Shown here: positions 10,880 through 22,388 of the stretch, piece after piece
Layout: each line of letters opens with the position of its first letter
How positions within the stretch are numbered: position 1 is the stretch's first letter
NCBI RefSeq assembly: GCF_013376105.1
Contig: NZ_JAAMFM010000032.1
Location: 1 to 49,181, forward strand
Origin: Arthrobacter wenxiniae
Lineage (GTDB): Bacteria > Actinomycetota > Actinomycetes > Actinomycetales > Micrococcaceae
DNA length: 49,181 nucleotides
Direction: 5' to 3'
Translations under genes and position numbers: made by a program
The notes under the pieces: model-generated
What the model saw: only the letters and a program-made list of their open reading frames with translations
Database searches by the model: none
What the model was told of the DNA's origin: nothing

Positions 10880-11688
10880 GGACCCTGCGCCTGGGATGGT
10901 CACGCATCGGCTACGAGCTGCGGACGTATTTCCGCCAGGGCGACTCGGTGTTCTTCACCTTCCTGTTCCCGATCCTGATGCTCTCCGTGTTTGCCGTGGC
11001 CTTCAGCACCAGCCCGAACATCGGCGCGGCGCCGGACGGCAGCGGCGGCATCACCTGGGCGGCGTTTTACGTTCCCGGCATGGTGGCGGCCGGCATGCTG
11101 CTCAGCGGCGTGCAGAACCTGGGCGTGGACATTGCCCAGGAGAAGGGCGACGGCACCCTCAAGCGCCTCGGCGGCACGCCGCTGCCGGTGTTTTCCTACT
11201 TCTGCGGGAAGATCGGCATGGTCCTGGCCAGCTCGGTGATGCAGGTGGCGCTGCTGCTGCTCGTGGCGCGCTTTGCCTTCAAGGTGGCCATGCCTTCGGA
11301 CCCCGGGAAGTGGTTTACGTTTGCCTGGGTCTTCCTCTTTGGCGTCATCACCAGCTGCGTGCTGGGCATTGCGCTCTCCGCCCTGCCGCGCACCGGCAAG
11401 TCCGCGACGGCCGTGGTCATCCCGATCGTGCTGCTGCTGCAGTTCATCTCCGGCGTCTACCTGAACTTTGCGCAGCTGCCCGGCTGGCTGCAAAACGTGG
11501 CCAGCATCTTCCCGTTGAAGTGGATGGCGCAGGGCATGCGGGCGGTGTTCCTGCCGGGGTCGTTCGAGGCGGTGGAGCCAAGCGGGCACTGGGACTTGGG
11601 GCTGGTGGCGCTCGTCATGGGCGTGTGGCTCGTGGTGGGGCTCCTGCTGTGCCGCTTCACGTTCCGGTGGATCCGCAAGGACGGCTGA
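10876..11688 (+). CDS. ABC-2 type transporter permease
   Basis: Membrane partner of the ATPase encoded just upstream (4-bp ATGA overlap). The 270-residue protein has six predicted helices: an N-terminal segment (FFTFLFPILMLSVFAVAF), a loop with the ABC-2 hallmark EKGDGTLKRLGGTPLP, then five more segments, with LPGWLQNVASIFPLKWMAQGMR between the last two. This matches DrrB/YadH-like exporters of drugs, antibiotics or lipids. No genes nearby identify the cargo. Confidence 0.92.
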   Translation: MRTLRLGWSRIGYELRTYFRQGDSVFFTFLFPILMLSVFAVAFSTSPNIGAAPDGSGGITWAAFYVPGMVAAGMLLSGVQNLGVDIAQEKGDGTLKRLGGTPLPVFSYFCGKIGMVLASSVMQVALLLLVARFAFKVAMPSDPGKWFTFAWVFLFGVITSCVLGIALSALPRTGKSATAVVIPIVLLLQFISGVYLNFAQLPGWLQNVASIFPLKWMAQGMRAVFLPGSFEAVEPSGHWDLGLVALVMGVWLVVGLLLCRFTFRWIRKDG

Positions 11689-11725
11689 CCGTCCGGGCGG
11701 TGCCCGGCGCGCCGGCTGCGGCCAC

Positions 11726-11731
11726 TAGGCT
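11726..11731 (+). promoter_or_regulatory. -10 box of leaderless methyltransferase promoter
   Basis: TAGGCT, 6 nt, then the ATG at 11738; transcription start is predicted on the A of ATG. Confidence 0.65.
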
Positions 11732-11737
11732 TTCCCT

Positions 11738-12952
11738 ATGTCCACTGACGCAATTTCCCCGCTGCTCACTCCTGCCGGATGGGACCTTCTGTCCTCCATG
11801 GGACCCTACCGGGAAGCGGATTCCCTGCAGGTCACGGGCGCACTGCGCAAGGCCGGCCACTCCGCCGAGCTGGTTGCCGCGGCCCTCACCCAGTCCCGCC
11901 TCCGGGCCAAGGCGGAGGCCAAGTTCGGCGAGTTTGCCCGCCAGATGCTGTTCACCCCGGCCGGCCTGGAACAGGCCACCCGGCTGGGCACCGCCGCCCT
12001 CCACGCACAGCGGTTCACGACGGCGGGCATCACCTCCGTGGCCGACCTCGGCTGCGGCATCGGGGCGGACGCCCTGGCCATGGCGAGCCTGGACATCCAC
12101 GTCACGGCCGTGGAAATGGACGAGCTCACCGCCGCCTGCGCCACCGTGAACCTCATGCCGTTCCCCCACGCCACGGTGGTGTGCGCCAGGGCCGAAGACG
12201 TGGATCTCACGGGCATCGACGGCGTCTGGCTGGATCCGGCCCGCCGCACCACGAGCACCTCCGGCACCACGCGCCTCTTTGACCCGGAGGCCTTCTCCCC
12301 GCCGCTGTCGTTCGTGGAAGGCCTGGCCGAATCGGGCAGGGCGGTGGGCGTGAAGATGGGGCCCGGCATCCCCCATGACGCCATCCCCGGCACGGCGGAG
12401 GCCCAGTGGGTCTCGGTCAACGGCGACGTGGTGGAGGCCGGCCTGTACTTCAACGCGCTGGCCCGCCCCGGGGTGCGCCGCGCCGCGCTGGTCACCGGCC
12501 CGGCCGGCACCTCGGAGCTGACCAGCGCCGTGCCCTACGATGCCGGCGCGCAGGACGCGGACACGGGCCCGGTGGCCGGCTACCTGTACGAACCCGACGG
12601 CGCCGTGATCCGCGCGGGACTGGTGGCGGACCTGGCACGCGGCATCGGCGCCCACCTGCTGGATCCGCACATCGCCTACCTGTGCGCCGACGGGCTGGTT
12701 GAGACGCCCTTTGCCCGCGCCTACAGGGTGCTGGAGGTCAGGCCGTTCAACGTCAAGGCGCTCAAGGGCTGGGTGAAGGCGAACCGGATTGGCGTCCTGG
12801 ACATCAAGAAGCGCGGCGTGTCCACCACGCCGGAGGAACTGCGGCGCCAGCTGCTGACGGGTTCGGGCAAGGGTCCCAACAAGGCCACGCTGGTGCTGAC
12901 GAGGATTGGCGAGGACAGGGTCGCCGTCGTGGTCGAACCGCTCGGAGGCTAG
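11738..12952 (+). CDS. SAM-dependent methyltransferase with THUMP-like C-terminal domain
   Basis: 404 residues. An N-terminal helical region (about 1-95) is followed by a Rossmann methyltransferase domain with motif I ADLGCGIGADALA and the acidic ribose-binding strand VTAVEMDE. The catalytic-loop position reads WLDPARR, resembling the DPPY/DPAR loops of class I enzymes. The C-terminal part (about 300-400, with NVKALKGWVKANRIGVLDIKKRGV) matches the THUMP-like domain of this actinobacterial family. The substrate is probably RNA, but that is inference. The gene is leaderless. Its TAG stop overlaps the stop of the convergent AroE-like gene by two bases (shared CTAG). Confidence 0.88.
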   Translation: MSTDAISPLLTPAGWDLLSSMGPYREADSLQVTGALRKAGHSAELVAAALTQSRLRAKAEAKFGEFARQMLFTPAGLEQATRLGTAALHAQRFTTAGITSVADLGCGIGADALAMASLDIHVTAVEMDELTAACATVNLMPFPHATVVCARAEDVDLTGIDGVWLDPARRTTSTSGTTRLFDPEAFSPPLSFVEGLAESGRAVGVKMGPGIPHDAIPGTAEAQWVSVNGDVVEAGLYFNALARPGVRRAALVTGPAGTSELTSAVPYDAGAQDADTGPVAGYLYEPDGAVIRAGLVADLARGIGAHLLDPHIAYLCADGLVETPFARAYRVLEVRPFNVKALKGWVKANRIGVLDIKKRGVSTTPEELRRQLLTGSGKGPNKATLVLTRIGEDRVAVVVEPLGG

Positions 12953-13761
12953 AGCCGGGAAAACTCGGAGGCCGCACGCACCAGCTCGGGGCTGGGACGG
13001 ACCCCGGTGTAGAGCACAAACTGCTCCTCGGCCTGGATTGCGATGACCTCGGCCCCCGTGATGACACGCTTGCCGGCGGCCCGCGCCGCCTTGATGAGCG
13101 GCGTTTCGGAGGGAAGTGCGACGACGTCGAACACCACGTCCGCGGCGCCCACCTGGGCGTCGCTGAAGGACTGGACACCCTCGTCCTTCCCGGCCATGCC
13201 CAGGGGCGTGACGTTGATGAGCATGTCGGCCGTTTCCGTGGCGGCTTCCGGCAGCCAGGCAAAGCCGTAGAGGCCGGCGAGCGCCCGGCCGGCCTGCTCG
13301 TTCCGGGCCACGATGCTCACGTTCGCCAGCCCGGCGTCGCGCACGGCGGCCGCCACGGCCTTGGCCATGCCGCCGGAACCGCGCAGCAGGACAGTGGTGC
13401 CGGGCTCGATCCCGTGGTCCGCGAGAAGCCGGGCGATGGCCAGGTAGTCGGTGTTGTATGCGGTGAGGGTGCCGCCGTCGTTCACGATCGTGTTGACCGA
13501 ATCGATGGCGGCGGCAGAGGCGTCCATGGCGTCAACCAGGGCAATGACGTCTTCCTTGTACGGCATGGACACGGCGGCCCCGCGGATTCCCAGGCCGCGG
13601 ATGCCGGCGACGGCCTGGGCCAGGTCCGCCGGCGCGAAAGCCTTGTAGACAAAATTCAGGCCGAGGGCGTCATAGAGGTAGTTGTGGAAGCGCGTGCCAA
13701 TGTTGCTGGGCTGGGCCGCCAGGGAAATGCACAACGTCATGTCTTTGTTTAATATGGGCAC
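12949..13761 (-). CDS. shikimate dehydrogenase-like protein (AroE paralogue)
   Basis: About 270 residues with the shikimate-dehydrogenase fold. Present are the catalytic-Lys motif SMPYKED, the substrate-Asp motif NTDYLAI, the NADP-binding loop GSGGMAKAV, VARNEQA and LINVTPLGM. The N-terminal substrate-anchoring motif HSLSP of true AroE is missing: the segment reads LAAQPSNIGTRFHN. It is therefore more likely a paralogue acting on a related substrate, or with weak activity. Start: a GTG at 13761 (VPILNKDM) is preferred; the ATG at 13740 is the alternative. It is divergent from the GCS2-type ligase gene, and its stop overlaps that of the convergent methyltransferase gene. Confidence 0.85.
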   Translation of the reverse strand: MPILNKDMTLCISLAAQPSNIGTRFHNYLYDALGLNFVYKAFAPADLAQAVAGIRGLGIRGAAVSMPYKEDVIALVDAMDASAAAIDSVNTIVNDGGTLTAYNTDYLAIARLLADHGIEPGTTVLLRGSGGMAKAVAAAVRDAGLANVSIVARNEQAGRALAGLYGFAWLPEAATETADMLINVTPLGMAGKDEGVQSFSDAQVGAADVVFDVVALPSETPLIKAARAAGKRVITGAEVIAIQAEEQFVLYTGVRPSPELVRAASEFSRL

Positions 13762-13860
13762 GCACCCATTCTGCCCGATCACCTGAACTACAATCAGAAG
13801 GCAGCCGGCACCCTTGCCGCATTGCGACACAATTCCACCAATGCCAAGGGGGCGTCCGAA

Positions 13861-15003
13861 GTGAAGATTGATTTCGCCCAATCCGAGCGGTCCACACTGG
13901 GCCTGGAGTGGGAAATTGCGCTGGTCGATGCCGAAAGCGGCGAATTGGCCGCCCGCGCCAGTGAAGTTTTTGACAACATTTCCGCGGCCCATCCCGACCT
14001 CCTGCCGGGGAGCGAGCACCCCCACATCAAGGGCGAGATGCTCCAAAACACCGTGGAGTTGGTCACAGGGGTCAGCCACACCGTGGCCGAGGGCACCGCG
14101 GACCTGGCCCGGAACCTGAACGTCCTGCGTGAGGCGGCAGCCCCCCTCGGCCTGGACCTGCTCAGCGCCGGCACGCACCCGTTCAGCAACCCGCGCACCC
14201 AGGCCGTCACGGACAAGGAACGCTACGCGAAGCTCGTGGACCGCACGCAGTGGTGGGGCAGCCAGATGCTCATCTACGGCGTGCACGTCCACGTCGGCCT
14301 GGACCACGTTTCCAAGGCCATGCCCGTCCTGGACGGGCTGGTCAACCACTTCCCCCACTTCCAGGCACTGTCCGCCTCCTCGCCCTTCTGGAACGGCGAG
14401 GACACCGGCTACGCGTCGCAGCGTGCGCTCATGTTCCAGCAGCTGCCCACCGCCGGGCTGCCGTTCCAGTTCCCGGACTGGGCCGCCTACGAGTCCTACG
14501 TGGAGGACATGTTCACCACCGGGGTGATCGACGCGACCAATGAAATCCGCTGGGACATCCGGCCCGTGGCGGGGCTGGGCACCATGGAGATGCGCATTTG
14601 CGACGGCATGTCCACGCTGAAGGAAATCGGCGCGATTGCCGCGCTCACCCAGTGCCTCGTGGAGGACTTCTCCACCACCCTGGACAACGGCGGATCCATC
14701 CCCACCATGCCGCCGTGGCACGTGCAGGAAAACAAGTGGCGCGCGGCCCGCTACGGCATGGACGCGATCATCATCCTGGACGCCGCGGGCAAGGAGCAGC
14801 TGGTCACCGAACACACGGTGGAGCTGCTGAACCGGCTGGAACCCGTCGCCGCCCGCCTCGGCTGCGCCACGGAGCTGGCCTGCGTCGAGGACATCATCGC
14901 CCGCGGCGCCGGCTACCAGCGCCAGCGCCGCGTGGCGGCAGCGCACCACGGCGACCTGCGCGCCGTCGTGCGTGAACTCGTGGCGGAGATGGCAGGGAAC
15001 TGA
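13861..15003 (+). CDS. GCS2-family carboxylate-amine ligase (YbdK-type glutamate-cysteine ligase)
   Basis: 380 residues of the GCS2/YbdK family, which joins glutamate to an amine or cysteine with ATP. Seen: LGLEWEIALVD at the N-terminus, GEMLQNTVELVTG, the active-site YGVHVHVGL, and the C-terminal MEMRICDG and HENKWRAARYG-like region (VQENKWRAARYGMDA). Actinobacteria use mycothiol rather than glutathione, so the true product is uncertain. The start is GTG at 13861 with AAGGGGG 9 nt upstream; the longer frame from 13822 has no ribosome binding site. It is divergent from the AroE-like gene and convergent with the TetR gene. Confidence 0.88.
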   Translation: MKIDFAQSERSTLGLEWEIALVDAESGELAARASEVFDNISAAHPDLLPGSEHPHIKGEMLQNTVELVTGVSHTVAEGTADLARNLNVLREAAAPLGLDLLSAGTHPFSNPRTQAVTDKERYAKLVDRTQWWGSQMLIYGVHVHVGLDHVSKAMPVLDGLVNHFPHFQALSASSPFWNGEDTGYASQRALMFQQLPTAGLPFQFPDWAAYESYVEDMFTTGVIDATNEIRWDIRPVAGLGTMEMRICDGMSTLKEIGAIAALTQCLVEDFSTTLDNGGSIPTMPPWHVQENKWRAARYGMDAIIILDAAGKEQLVTEHTVELLNRLEPVAARLGCATELACVEDIIARGAGYQRQRRVAAAHHGDLRAVVRELVAEMAGN

Positions 15004-15031
15004 TCCACGCTTGCCGGCTCCCTGCCCGCTC

Positions 15032-15676
15032 CTATGCGGGCAGGACCACCAGGTCCAGGTAGTCGCGCAGGCACCCCGCCATGTCGATGCGCTCCGGCGC
15101 CATGAGCCACTGGGTCTGGATGCCGTCCCAGAGGGCAATCAGGCTGGCGGCCGCGCGGCCGGGGTCAACTCCCGGGCGCAGCCTTCCTTCATCTGCGAGC
15201 GCCGTGAACGCCCGAAGGTAGCTGCGCCGCAGCCTTTCATAGCGTTCGGTGAAGTACTCCAGCCCGGGGTGGTTGTCCGTGACGGACTCGGCGCACAGCA
15301 CCGTGTAGAGCTCAATCACGCCGGGCACCGTCTCGTTGAAGCGGGCCTGGCGGACCACCGCGTCGGCCAAGGTTTGCTCCGGGTCACGCGGCGTGCCGTC
15401 TTGGGTGATCGTGTCTCGCTGGTGCAGCACGGCGAGCAGCAGATCACGCTTGGACGGGAAATAGTGCAGGAGGCTGGTCTGGCTCATCCCCACCTTGTCC
15501 GCCACATCCTGCAGTGAGCCGCCCCGGTAGCCGTGGGCGGCAAACACCGCATAGGCGGCCGCCACGATGCTTTCACGCCGCTGCCTGGACTTCGCGTACG
15601 GCCCGCGCCTGGCGGGCTGCGCGGCGGACTTCGCGGCGGGCTGCGCGGCGGACTGCGCGGCGGATGGGGTGCTCAT
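15032..15676 (-). CDS. TetR-family transcriptional regulator
   Basis: 214 residues. A low-complexity Ala/Gln N-terminus (SAAQSAAQPAAKSAAQPA) precedes the TetR helix-turn-helix (RRESIVAAAYAVFAAHGY; SLQDVADKVGMSQTSLLHYFPSKRDLL). The ligand-binding domain follows. Divergence from lacZ, with a palindrome between them, suggests it controls lacZ, although sugar-responsive TetR proteins are less common than LacI types. The gene is probably leaderless: TAGGCT lies 8 nt before the ATG. The Ala-rich N-terminus corresponds to GCGGCGGACT/GCGGCGGGCT-type short DNA repeats at about 15620-15660. Confidence 0.92.
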   Translation of the reverse strand: MSTPSAAQSAAQPAAKSAAQPARRGPYAKSRQRRESIVAAAYAVFAAHGYRGGSLQDVADKVGMSQTSLLHYFPSKRDLLLAVLHQRDTITQDGTPRDPEQTLADAVVRQARFNETVPGVIELYTVLCAESVTDNHPGLEYFTERYERLRRSYLRAFTALADEGRLRPGVDPGRAAASLIALWDGIQTQWLMAPERIDMAGCLRDYLDLVVLPA

Positions 15677-15684
15677 GGCATGCC

Positions 15685-15690
15685 AGCCTA
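15685..15690 (-). promoter_or_regulatory. -10 box of the tetR promoter
   Basis: TAGGCT on the minus strand, 8 nt before the ATG at 15676. Confidence 0.5.
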
Positions 15691-15722
15691 GCCCACGCCG
15701 TGCGTCCGGTTGCGTCAAATTC

Positions 15723-15734
15723 GAGTAACCACTC
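15723..15734. promoter_or_regulatory. candidate operator between tetR and lacZ
   Basis: GAGTAACCACTC, inverted GAGT/ACTC arms around AACC, lies in the only AT-rich part of the divergent gap. It is just upstream of the possible lacZ -10 TATGGT (15741-15746). Short, so only suggestive. Confidence 0.35.
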
Positions 15735-15748
15735 AATTTTTATGGTAG

Positions 15749-18958
<3,210 letters not shown>

Positions 18959-18986
18959 CGCCTGCGCGAGCGCCCTGGCGGGCAAA

Positions 18987-19006
18987 TCTTAACGAATTCT
19001 TAGACG
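18987..19006 (+). promoter_or_regulatory. 11-bp direct repeat, candidate OmpR/PhoB-type regulator site
   Basis: TCTTAACGAAT followed directly by TCTTAGACG gives two half-sites with an 11-bp period, the spacing bound by OmpR-family regulators. It lies 68-87 bp upstream of the PAP2 gene, first of a cluster ending in an OmpR-family regulator and its kinase. Confidence 0.45.
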
Positions 19007-19073
19007 CCGTGCGGGACAGTGGAGGAAAGGCCCCCGGGCCGCCTCCCTGTCCGCGCACGCATTGGAGATTTAC

Positions 19074-19871
19074 GTGTCCCGCTTCCTTCCAGAACACCAG
19101 TACCGGGGCGGCCGCCCGGACGACGCCACGGCCCGCCACGCACAGCCGCGGCAGACCCGCCTGGCCGTGCTCCCCCAGCTTCCGCTCTGGGGGCTGTGGG
19201 TGGCGCTGCTGTCCGCGGCCGTGCTGACCCTGGGCTTTGTGGCCACCGGCATACATGGCTTCAGTGCCGGCGAATTCACGGTTGACCAGGAGCTGAGCCG
19301 CACCCACGACGGCTTCCTTACCGCCGTGGCCATGACGTTGAACTACGTGTTTTCGCCGGCCGGCGGCGTGGCCATCATCGCCCTGTGCGCCCTGTTCCTG
19401 CTGATCGTGCGGAAATCCCCCGTGAACGCCATCGCGTTTGGCGGCACGGCCGCCGCCGGTTATCTCTCCAGCCAGTTCTTCAAGGCCATCGTCGAGCGCC
19501 AGCGCCCCAACCCGGCCCTGCTCTTTGACCCGCTGGCCCCGGAAACCGGCTCCAACAGCTTCCCCAGCGGCCACGTTGCCCTGGCCGTGGGGCTGGCCTG
19601 GGCCTTCTGGTTCCTGGCCCGGAACACCCGCTGGTCGCGGCTCGCCGTCATCCTGGGCGTCCTGGTGCCCGTGGTCCTGGCGTGGTCGCGCCTGTACATC
19701 GGCGTCCACTACCCCAGCGACGTCATTGCGTCCTTCCTGGCCTCCAGCGCCGCCGTGCTCCTGTTCGTCGGCGTGTGGAACCGGTTCCAGGGGCGCCTGC
19801 TGCCGCGCATGCCCCTCCTGGACCGCTTTGGCCCGGTCCGCCCCGACGCTGCCCCCGCAGCCCATTCCTGA
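19074..19871 (+). CDS. PAP2-superfamily membrane phosphatase
   Basis: Integral-membrane lipid or pyrophosphate phosphatase of 265 residues, with about six helices after a basic N-terminus. The three PAP2 signature motifs are intact: KAIVERQRP, PSGH and SRLYIGVHYPSDV, the last containing the catalytic His and Asp. Candidate substrates are undecaprenyl-pyrophosphate or phosphatidate; sequence does not decide. The start is GTG at 19074, with GGAG 6 nt upstream (TTG at 19062 is the alternative). A DedA gene follows 13 bp later. Confidence 0.92.
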   Translation: MSRFLPEHQYRGGRPDDATARHAQPRQTRLAVLPQLPLWGLWVALLSAAVLTLGFVATGIHGFSAGEFTVDQELSRTHDGFLTAVAMTLNYVFSPAGGVAIIALCALFLLIVRKSPVNAIAFGGTAAAGYLSSQFFKAIVERQRPNPALLFDPLAPETGSNSFPSGHVALAVGLAWAFWFLARNTRWSRLAVILGVLVPVVLAWSRLYIGVHYPSDVIASFLASSAAVLLFVGVWNRFQGRLLPRMPLLDRFGPVRPDAAPAAHS

Positions 19872-19884
19872 TTGAGGCCGCACC

Positions 19885-20604
19885 ATGAACCTGTTAGCCG
19901 ACGCGCTCCCCGCCGCCATTGCCCCCGCCGGGCTGACCTCGGTCCTGGACCCGGCCGCCCTCCTGCAGGGGCTTGGACCGGCCACCCTCGCCGTGGTCGC
20001 CCTGCTCGTCTTCATTGAATCCGGCGTGCTGTTCCCGTTCCTGCCCGGCGATTCCCTGCTCTTCACGGCCGGGCTGCTGCACCAGCAGCTGAACCTGGCG
20101 CTGCCCGTGCTGATCGGCGTGGTGGCCGTGGCCGCCATTGCCGGCGACCAGGTCGGCTACCTGATCGGGCGGAAATTTGGCCGCCGCTGGTTCAAGGACG
20201 ACGCCCGCGTCCTGAAGACCAGGTACCTCGTGGAGACTGAGGTCTTCTTCGCCAAGCGCGGCGGCTGGGCCATCGTGCTGGCCCGGTTTGTCCCCGTGGT
20301 GCGCACCTACGCACCGCTCGTGGCGGGCATCGCCAACTACAACCACAAAAAGTTCACCCTGTGGAACGTGAGCGGGGCAGTCGGCTGGGCAACGACCGTC
20401 GTCCTTCTGGGCACCTGGCTGGGGCACTTTGAGGTGATCGCCAAGAACATCGACGTCATCGCCGTCCTCATGGTGCTCGTGTCCATCATTCCCGGCATCA
20501 TCAGCGTGCTGCGCTCGCGCCGGGCGGCGCGCCATGCGGTCCCCGAGGCGCACGAGGCATCCCGGGTCCCTGCGGGCGACAATGGAAGGCATGCACACCA
20601 ATGA
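19885..20604 (+). CDS. DedA-family (VTT/SNARE-associated) membrane protein
   Basis: 239-residue polytopic membrane protein. Family motifs visible are FIESGVLFPFLPGDSLLFTAG, GDQVGYLIGRKFGRR and the re-entrant RFVPVVRTYAPLVAG with its essential Arg residues. DedA proteins move or recycle lipid carriers (undecaprenyl phosphate in some bacteria) and support envelope integrity. Placement 13 bp after a PAP2 phosphatase fits a shared role in polyprenyl-phosphate recycling: dephosphorylation, then translocation. The 3' end overlaps the response-regulator start. The tail is charged and His-rich (GDNGRHAHQ). Confidence 0.93.
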   Translation: MNLLADALPAAIAPAGLTSVLDPAALLQGLGPATLAVVALLVFIESGVLFPFLPGDSLLFTAGLLHQQLNLALPVLIGVVAVAAIAGDQVGYLIGRKFGRRWFKDDARVLKTRYLVETEVFFAKRGGWAIVLARFVPVVRTYAPLVAGIANYNHKKFTLWNVSGAVGWATTVVLLGTWLGHFEVIAKNIDVIAVLMVLVSIIPGIISVLRSRRAARHAVPEAHEASRVPAGDNGRHAHQ

Positions 20605-21262
20605 GCGCCCCCGCCTCCTGCTCGTGGAGGACGATCCCGTCCTGGGACCGTTGACCGCGCAGCTGCTGGCCGGCGACTACGACGTGGAGCTCGCCGTGGA
20701 CGGGCAGTCGGGGCTGCACCTGGGCCTGAGCCGGGAATGGGCCGTCATGGTGGTGGACCGCGGGCTGCCCGTGATGGACGGCGTCGAAATGATCCGCGCC
20801 CTGCGCCGGGCGGGGAATGCCACCCCGGCCCTCATCCTGACCGCCCTGGGCAGCACGGGGGAGAAAATTGAAGGGCTCGACGCCGGGGCCAACGACTACA
20901 TGACCAAGCCGTTCGACGCCGGCGAGCTGCGCGCCAGGCTGCGGGCCATCACCCGGCGCTTTGAGGCCGCCCCCGCCCAGCTGGCCATTGGCGACTGGAC
21001 GCTGGAGCCGGCGGGCCGGCTCCTGCGTTCCCTGTACGGGGACCACGTTGAGCTCACGGCCAAGGAAACCGAACTGCTTGCGATGCTCGCCGGCGAACCG
21101 GGGCGCATCTTCACCCGCCCCGAACTCGTGGCCGCGCTGTTCCACCCGCAGGACTCGCCCGGCGTCATCGACACCTACGTGCACTACCTGCGCAAGAAGG
21201 TCTCCAAGTCCGTGATCCGCACGGTGCATGGCGCCGGCTACCAGATTGGGGACGGCTCGTGA
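20591..21262 (+). CDS. OmpR-family response regulator
   Basis: 223 residues: receiver domain (LLLVEDDPVLG; phospho-acceptor Asp56 in VVDRGLP; Thr in LILTALG; Lys in TKPFDAGEL), then a winged-helix DNA-binding domain (ELTAKETELLAMLAGEPGR; TYVHYLRKKV; RTVHGAGYQI). The starts at 20591 (chosen, GGAAGG just upstream) and 20582 are both possible. It overlaps dedA by 14 bp and the kinase by 4 bp (GTGA), so it is translationally linked to both. The 11-bp direct repeat upstream of the PAP2 gene is a plausible target. Confidence 0.94.
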   Translation: MHTNERPRLLLVEDDPVLGPLTAQLLAGDYDVELAVDGQSGLHLGLSREWAVMVVDRGLPVMDGVEMIRALRRAGNATPALILTALGSTGEKIEGLDAGANDYMTKPFDAGELRARLRAITRRFEAAPAQLAIGDWTLEPAGRLLRSLYGDHVELTAKETELLAMLAGEPGRIFTRPELVAALFHPQDSPGVIDTYVHYLRKKVSKSVIRTVHGAGYQIGDGS

Positions 21263-22254
21263 CATCGCGTGGGGCCGGCCCCGCGGCCACCAGCCACGAT
21301 GACCTGCAGCTGCGGCGCGCCGCCCTCACGGTGGGCCTGCGCATCGCCGTGGCCTCCGCCGTCATGGTGATCGCCGTGATCGTCGCCGCGGCCATCTACA
21401 TGCTCTACCTCTCCCACCATCCGGACCTTTCGGCGCAGGATCCCCGCTCGGCCCGGGTGTATGTCGAATCGAACGACATGCTCAAGGCCATGGCCGTCGC
21501 CGGCCTGGCGGGGATCGTGGCCGCCGGGGCCATCGGCTGGCTCAGCGCCCGCAGCGCCATCCGGCCGCTGGGCCGGGCCCTGGACCTGCAGCGCCGGTTC
21601 GTCCAGGACGCCAGCCATGAGCTGCGCACGCCGCTGGCCATCCTGGACGCCCGGGTCCAGCTGGCCCAGCAAAAGGTGGCCGGCGGCGCCGAGGTGTCGG
21701 GTCTGCTGGCCCAGGTCCGACGCGACACGGCAGGCCTGACCGCCACGGTGCAGGAACTGCTGCTGGCGGCCACCGGTGATCCCGACTACCCCGCAGCGGA
21801 GGCCGTGGACGTGGCCGCCGTTGTTCGCGCCGTCACGGACGAGCTCCAGGACATGGCCGCCAGCCGCGGCGTCCGGCTCGAGTTCGTGCACGCGGGCGCG
21901 CCCCGGGCGCGCATCCAGCCGAACAGCCTGCGCCGCGCGGTTTTGGGGCTGGTGGACAATGCCCTGGCCCACACCCCCGAAGGCGGGCTGATCACCGTCA
22001 CGGCGGCGGAGCGCGGCCGGGAGGCGTCGGTCACCGTGGCGGACACCGGCGCCGGCATCTCCGGGATCGACCAGGACCGCGTCTTCGACAGGTTCGCGCG
22101 CACCACCGAACCCTCCCCTGGCAGCCGGCGCAGCTACGGCCTGGGCCTGGCCCTGGTCCGCGAGATCGCCGTGGCTGCCGGGGGCCGCGTGGAGATCAGC
22201 AGCACCGGGCCCGACGGCACGACCATGGAGCTGGCCTTCCCCGCTGCCGGGTAG
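21259..22254 (+). CDS. sensor histidine kinase
   Basis: 331 residues. Two membrane helices (about 28-52 and 74-95) enclose a very short extracytoplasmic loop of about 20 residues, so the sensor may read the membrane or a partner rather than a soluble ligand. HisKA domain with phospho-acceptor His120 (DASHELRTPLA). ATPase domain with N box LVDNALAHTPEG, G1 DTGAGISG and G2 YGLGLALVREI. The GTG start overlaps the regulator stop. Genetic linkage with the PAP2 and DedA genes points to envelope or lipid-carrier stress as the signal, which is inference. Confidence 0.94.
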   Translation: MTSRGAGPAATSHDDLQLRRAALTVGLRIAVASAVMVIAVIVAAAIYMLYLSHHPDLSAQDPRSARVYVESNDMLKAMAVAGLAGIVAAGAIGWLSARSAIRPLGRALDLQRRFVQDASHELRTPLAILDARVQLAQQKVAGGAEVSGLLAQVRRDTAGLTATVQELLLAATGDPDYPAAEAVDVAAVVRAVTDELQDMAASRGVRLEFVHAGAPRARIQPNSLRRAVLGLVDNALAHTPEGGLITVTAAERGREASVTVADTGAGISGIDQDRVFDRFARTTEPSPGSRRSYGLGLALVREIAVAAGGRVEISSTGPDGTTMELAFPAAG

Positions 22255-22388
22255 CGGCACCGCAGGCGGCCGCGGCCCGGCGAGGCGCAGCCATGCTGCC
22301 GCCGGCGCCCGCCCGTTCAGGCATTGTTCACCCGGAACGGCTAGTCTCACTTGGAGCACGTCCGCCCACCTGTGAAAGGCCGCACGCA

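Noticed and set aside
12949-15138. A 729-codon minus-strand frame spanning the AroE-like gene and the GCS2-type ligase
   Set aside because: Only its last 270 codons encode the AroE-like protein; the rest is antisense to the GCS2 ligase, with composition typical of shadow frames.
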